Below are positions 30,799-33,882 of a DNA stretch of 33,882 nt, piece by piece (the first letter of the stretch is position 1; each line of letters begins with the position of its first letter). The stretch spans positions 1 through 33,882 of the forward strand of contig JAEWER010000026.1 in NCBI GenBank assembly GCA_023389255.1, read 5' to 3'. Both the position numbers and the translations under genes were made by a program. The notes below the pieces were generated by a model. The model was not told the origin of the DNA. It saw only the letters and a list, made by a program, of their open reading frames with translations, and ran no database searches. Source of the DNA: Bacillota bacterium. GTDB taxonomy: Bacteria; Bacillota; Clostridia; Saccharofermentanales; DTU023.

Positions 30799-32739
30799 CT
30801 ACTCTTTTATACTTGCAATTGCTTGTGCATAATTCTTACCTTTGATGCGGTAATTTTCTACACGTTCTGTTATTCCCAGTTTATCCATATATTCCAGCAT
30901 GAGCATAGAATTTTTTCTGCTAGATTCCGTGAAATCTCTAAAATCTGCTAACGTCATCTGTTCTTTTTCTACAAAGAAATCTGCCATCAACTTTAGAGCT
31001 TTACGATAGGCTTTGATACCTATTACGTAATCGGCATCGAGAAAAATTAGAATATCTCCATCTAAGACGTGCAATAAATCTAAGCCAGCTTTACTGCCTG
31101 CTAGTTCTTCTGCTAAGGTTGCCGTAAATCCAGCTCTATCCAGTTGTTTACTGAAACTTTCTTTTTGACGTTGCTCTTTTTCACCTAGTTGCACACTGAA
31201 ATCTGGCAGACGGAAAAAATTGCCATTAACTACTACTTTCTCATCGGTCACTAATCTTGAAAGTAACCCCTCAATGCCATCATTGCCAAATACTTGTCTT
31301 AGTTTTTGTCTGATCTCTTCTTTGCTAATGCCTACACGCAACGGATATTTTTCATGAAAAAGCTTTAGTTCTTGCAAGACACGGCGAGTAAATTTTTCTG
31401 CTTTATCCGCGGGTATAACAAATTCGCCTACCTTAATTAACTTTTGTTGTTGTTCAATATCCGCTAAAAGCTGCAACAGTGTTTGCTTGCTCACATTGAG
31501 GTAGTTTTGTAGCTCTTTGCTTGCAACCCCCAGACCTTTACCTTTATTGCAAAAATCGAGAATAAGGGATTCAATGTCGCCTTCTTCTTTAACTTTCAAG
31601 CTTTCCAGCATCGACTGATCAAAGCGTTTATGTTTGCTGGGATTAGCGTCTAAAACCTCACCGCCAGCAATAGTGGTAACCGGTGAATAACTGCGCAAAA
31701 TAAAGCGATCGCCTTTTTTTACAGATACTTGATCTTCTAGGCGTAATTGAGCAAACGCTTCTTCGCCTGGCACAATTTGTTCTTGACCTAGGGGCACTAA
31801 GCGAGCCATAACTTCTCTGGTGCCAATGAGGAGACGAACTCTATCCCAAAGATCTAAATTCTGTTCGTGATTTTTGAGCGATTGCACTTTGCAATCTAGC
31901 ATCCAGCTCGGAGTAATAGCTTGACTTGCGATCAGTACATCTCCACGTTTTAGTTGCTCACGCTTAACGTCTGCCAAGTTAACTGCTACACGTTGTCCTG
32001 GGTATGCCTTTTCACTTTGGTGCCCATAGGATTGCAAACTACGAATACGAGACTTGAGCGTAGCGATAGGTTGCTCCTGTTGCTCGGGCACGGTATAAAG
32101 CCAAACATCCTGCCCTATTTCTAAAACTCCATCGATCAGAGTACCTGTAATAACAGTACCAAACCCTTTGCTCGAAAAAACGCGATCGATATTGACTCTT
32201 CCCACACCATCTAGGTGTTGGTAGTTGAGAGCATCGCAACGCTTGCGAATAAGACTAGTTAATTCTTGAATACCTCTGCCACTAATGGCATCTGTCAAAA
32301 TTATTGGCGCTTCTGCTAGCGGTGTATTTGCAAAACGCTCTTTGATATCTTCAACGGCTAACTCTTGCATAATTTCATCCACTGTATCCACTTTGGTTAA
32401 TACAACAATGAAATTTTCGATGCCCAGCAAAGTTAAAATATTGACATGTTCAATTGTTTGAGGCATAACTCCCTCGGCTGCATCTACTACTAACAGCACC
32501 AAGCCAAGTCCAGGTAAACCAGCCACCATATTTTTAATAAAACGCTCATGACCCGGCACATCTACAATGCCAATTTGTCTACCATCGGGATAATCTAAGT
32601 GAGCAAATCCTAAGTTGATAGAAATGCCACGCTCTTTCTCTTGCGCTAAGGTGTCTGTGTCAATTTGCGTCAGCGCTTTTATCAGCGTCGTTTTTCCATG
32701 ATCAACGTGTCCCGCTGTACCTATTACTACCTCAACCAT
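30799..32739 (-). CDS. selB: Selenocysteine-specific elongation factor
   Basis: SelB delivers Sec-tRNA to UGA codons that carry a SECIS hairpin. The 646-residue protein has an EF-Tu-like part: P-loop GHVDHGKT (10-17), DVPGHERFIKNM and LTKVD nucleotide motifs, then beta-barrel domains II and III, and a C-terminal set of winged helices (about 400-646, with KEEIRQKLRQVFGNDGIEGLLSRL and the final HTH-like segment) that binds the SECIS. The ribosome site is GTAGGTG. It lies just downstream of tRNA-Sec, separated by a terminator-like hairpin. The selB-before-selA order differs from the selA-selB order of E. coli. Confidence 0.96.
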   Translation of the reverse strand: MVEVVIGTAGHVDHGKTTLIKALTQIDTDTLAQEKERGISINLGFAHLDYPDGRQIGIVDVPGHERFIKNMVAGLPGLGLVLLVVDAAEGVMPQTIEHVNILTLLGIENFIVVLTKVDTVDEIMQELAVEDIKERFANTPLAEAPIILTDAISGRGIQELTSLIRKRCDALNYQHLDGVGRVNIDRVFSSKGFGTVITGTLIDGVLEIGQDVWLYTVPEQQEQPIATLKSRIRSLQSYGHQSEKAYPGQRVAVNLADVKREQLKRGDVLIASQAITPSWMLDCKVQSLKNHEQNLDLWDRVRLLIGTREVMARLVPLGQEQIVPGEEAFAQLRLEDQVSVKKGDRFILRSYSPVTTIAGGEVLDANPSKHKRFDQSMLESLKVKEEGDIESLILDFCNKGKGLGVASKELQNYLNVSKQTLLQLLADIEQQQKLIKVGEFVIPADKAEKFTRRVLQELKLFHEKYPLRVGISKEEIRQKLRQVFGNDGIEGLLSRLVTDEKVVVNGNFFRLPDFSVQLGEKEQRQKESFSKQLDRAGFTATLAEELAGSKAGLDLLHVLDGDILIFLDADYVIGIKAYRKALKLMADFFVEKEQMTLADFRDFTESSRKNSMLMLEYMDKLGITERVENYRIKGKNYAQAIASIKE

Positions 32740-32751
32740 TTTTCACCTACT

Positions 32752-32785
32752 AAAAAATAATTCTCCGCACTAATTGTGGGAGAAT
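32752..32785 (-). terminator. Terminator-like hairpin between tRNA-Sec and selB
   Basis: Stem ATTCTCC/GGAGAAT extended by CAC/GTG across one bulged base, with a five-base loop, then TATTTTTT (minus strand). It begins five bases after the tRNA 3' end and finishes 12 bases before the selB ATG. It could end tRNA transcription, attenuate selB, or serve as a SelB-binding leader structure. Confidence 0.65.
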
Positions 32786-32789
32786 AAGT

Positions 32790-32886
32790 TGGCGAGGACG
32801 TGTGGGAATCGAACCCACCCAAGAAGCTATTAACCCCTCATACTGGTTTTGAAGACCAGAGGACACACCAGCACCCATCCGCCCTC
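32790..32886 (-). tRNA. selC: tRNA-Sec (anticodon UCA)
   Basis: Minus-strand 97-base tRNA with encoded CCA. The anticodon arm is CTGGT-CTTCAAA-ACCAG, giving UCA. Sec-specific features are a long acceptor arm (GAGGGCG pairing with CGTCCTC, the eighth pair being a G:A mismatch), a six-pair D-stem with a four-base loop, a long variable arm and the T-arm GTGGG-TTCGATT-CCCAC. A TATAAT box on the minus strand at 32906-32901 is a likely -10. It reads UGA for selenocysteine and is charged first with Ser by SerRS. Confidence 0.95.
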
Positions 32887-33007
32887 ATAAGAACTCTCTG
32901 ATTATACCGAAGTATTGCCACTTTGTGGGCGCAAATATTACATAGATGCTATCAACAAAAGCGCATAATGAATATATCTAGTAATTTTGCTAACGCAAGG
33001 AGGACTT

Positions 33008-33811
33008 ATGCGTTTACAAGACAAAGTGGTGGTAGTTACCGCAAGTACTCGTGGCATCGGCTTAGCCATTGTCGAAGCCTGCGCTAAAGAAGGCGCAATC
33101 GTTTATATGGCGGCACGTAACCTAGAAAAAGCGCAAGCAATTGCGGATCGCTTAAACGAAAATGGTGGCAGAGTTAGAACCGTATACAATGATGCTTCCA
33201 AGCAGGAAACTCACAGCTCGATGATTGCAGATGTTGTGGCAGATGCAGGTCGCATCGATGTTTTGGTCAATAACTTTGGTTCAACAGATGTCTCGCGCGA
33301 TCGTGACTTCCTACATACCAATTACAGTGATTTCAAAGAGATTTTAGACTTAAATTTAGCCAGCGTTTATTTAACCAGTCAGGCTGCAGCCTCCGAGATG
33401 GCAAAACAAGGCGGTGGTAGCATCATCAATATTTCTTCTATCGGTGGTCAAATCCCCGATGTAGCACGTATTAGCTACGCTGTAGCTAAGGATGCCATCA
33501 TCTATTTGTCCAAAAATATGGCTTTCCAATTAGGACGTGCCAATGTTCGTGTCAATGTTGTCTGCCCTGGTCAAACTGCTACCGATGCAGTTAAGGACAA
33601 TATGCCTCAACACTTCCAAGAAATTTTCACCCGTCATACCCCTATTAAGCGTATGGGTTTGCCGGAGGAAAATGCAGCTACAGTCGTGCATCTAGCTAGC
33701 GATGAGTCCGCTTATACTACTGGTCAGGTGATAGCTGTTTCTGGTGGATTTGGTTTAGGTACTCCAGTCTATGCAGACTTAATTGATTTTCAGGCACAAA
33801 AACAAAAATAA
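33008..33811 (+). CDS. NADP-dependent SDR oxidoreductase, 7alpha-hydroxysteroid-dehydrogenase-like
   Basis: The start ATG 33008 has AAGGAGG upstream; product 267 residues. Classical short-chain dehydrogenase features: TASTRGIG (11-18), AARN with R37 suggesting NADP(H), VNNFG in place of NNAG (88-92), catalytic S144, Y157 and K161, and a C-terminal segment TTGQVIAVSGGFGLGTP. The combination of ASTRGIG, YNDASK, VNNFG, the ISYAVAK region and the GGFGLGTP end is what I recall of clostridial 7alpha/7beta-hydroxysteroid dehydrogenases that oxidise bile acids. Substrate assignment is inference from memory of these proteins; another alcohol or 3-oxoacyl substrate is possible. It is a single gene with its own terminator, divergent from tRNA-Sec. 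Confidence 0.85.
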   Translation: MRLQDKVVVVTASTRGIGLAIVEACAKEGAIVYMAARNLEKAQAIADRLNENGGRVRTVYNDASKQETHSSMIADVVADAGRIDVLVNNFGSTDVSRDRDFLHTNYSDFKEILDLNLASVYLTSQAAASEMAKQGGGSIINISSIGGQIPDVARISYAVAKDAIIYLSKNMAFQLGRANVRVNVVCPGQTATDAVKDNMPQHFQEIFTRHTPIKRMGLPEENAATVVHLASDESAYTTGQVIAVSGGFGLGTPVYADLIDFQAQKQK

Positions 33812-33837
33812 AATATCTATCTAAAACGCACACAAAG

Positions 33838-33870
33838 AAAAGCCAAGAGAACTACTGCTCTTGGCTTTTT
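33838..33870 (+). terminator. Terminator after the SDR gene
   Basis: A 12-bp stem AAAAGCCAAGAG/CTCTTGGCTTTT with an eight-base loop and T-run, 26 bases after the stop codon. Confidence 0.88.
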
Positions 33871-33882
33871 GTTGTTCTGATT

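Noticed and set aside
8755..33882. Search for in-frame UGA selenoprotein genes near the sel unit
   Set aside because: By eye, no gene here is interrupted by an in-frame TGA followed by a SECIS-like hairpin; redox candidates (TrxB, SodA, PerR) carry ordinary codons.

Overview
The window looks like chromosome of an AT-rich Bacillota bacterium, most likely an anaerobic Clostridia-type lineage. Evidence: AGGAGG-type ribosome sites before most genes, a glmS ribozyme, a Firmicutes-type L10 leader, a selenocysteine system (tRNA-Sec, selB, selA), a PerR with the Bacillus ligand pattern, and a clostridial 7alpha-hydroxysteroid dehydrogenase-like SDR. I cannot name the genus. No insertion sequences, phage genes, CRISPR arrays or rRNA genes are visible; apart from the cut-off surface gene at the left edge this is core genome.

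Left part (1-9450): the 5' two-fifths or more of a secreted calcium-repeat surface protein (minus strand, running off the window), Xaa-Pro aminopeptidase, a small basic-tailed protein, murC, a degenerate AlkD-like HEAT-repeat protein, arginine deiminase, aminopeptidase C and superoxide dismutase. Most are single-gene units separated by clear hairpin terminators, several of them bidirectional.

Middle (9450-20700): a four-gene Mn/Zn ABC importer behind a promoter with a DtxR/MntR-like palindrome at its start; ridA; a two-gene folate unit (a DHPS-HPPK fusion in unusual domain order, then glutamate formiminotransferase); a TetR regulator divergent from an ornithine-cyclodeaminase-family dehydrogenase; glmS preceded by a glmS ribozyme; and a Cof-type HAD phosphatase.

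Right part (20700-33882): trxB-serS; the ribosomal/export unit rpmG-secE-nusG-rplK-rplA-(L10 leader)-rplJ-rplL, which ends in a terminator instead of running into rpoBC; a membrane-anchored polysaccharide deacetylase; upp; the unit tRNA-Sec - selB - selA - perR; and a hydroxysteroid-dehydrogenase-like SDR.

Themes: amino-acid and peptide scavenging (PepP, PepC, ArcA), oxidative-stress and metal handling (SodA, Mn/Zn importer, PerR, TrxB), cell wall (MurC, GlmS, deacetylase) and folate. Most of the interest lies in regulation: RNA leaders (glmS ribozyme, L10 leader that can hide its own ribosome site, an attenuator-like leader before rpmG, a hairpin between tRNA-Sec and selB), DNA palindromes, and a homopolymer tract in the promoter of the surface-protein gene. 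All functional calls rest on reading motifs by eye; no database search was run.
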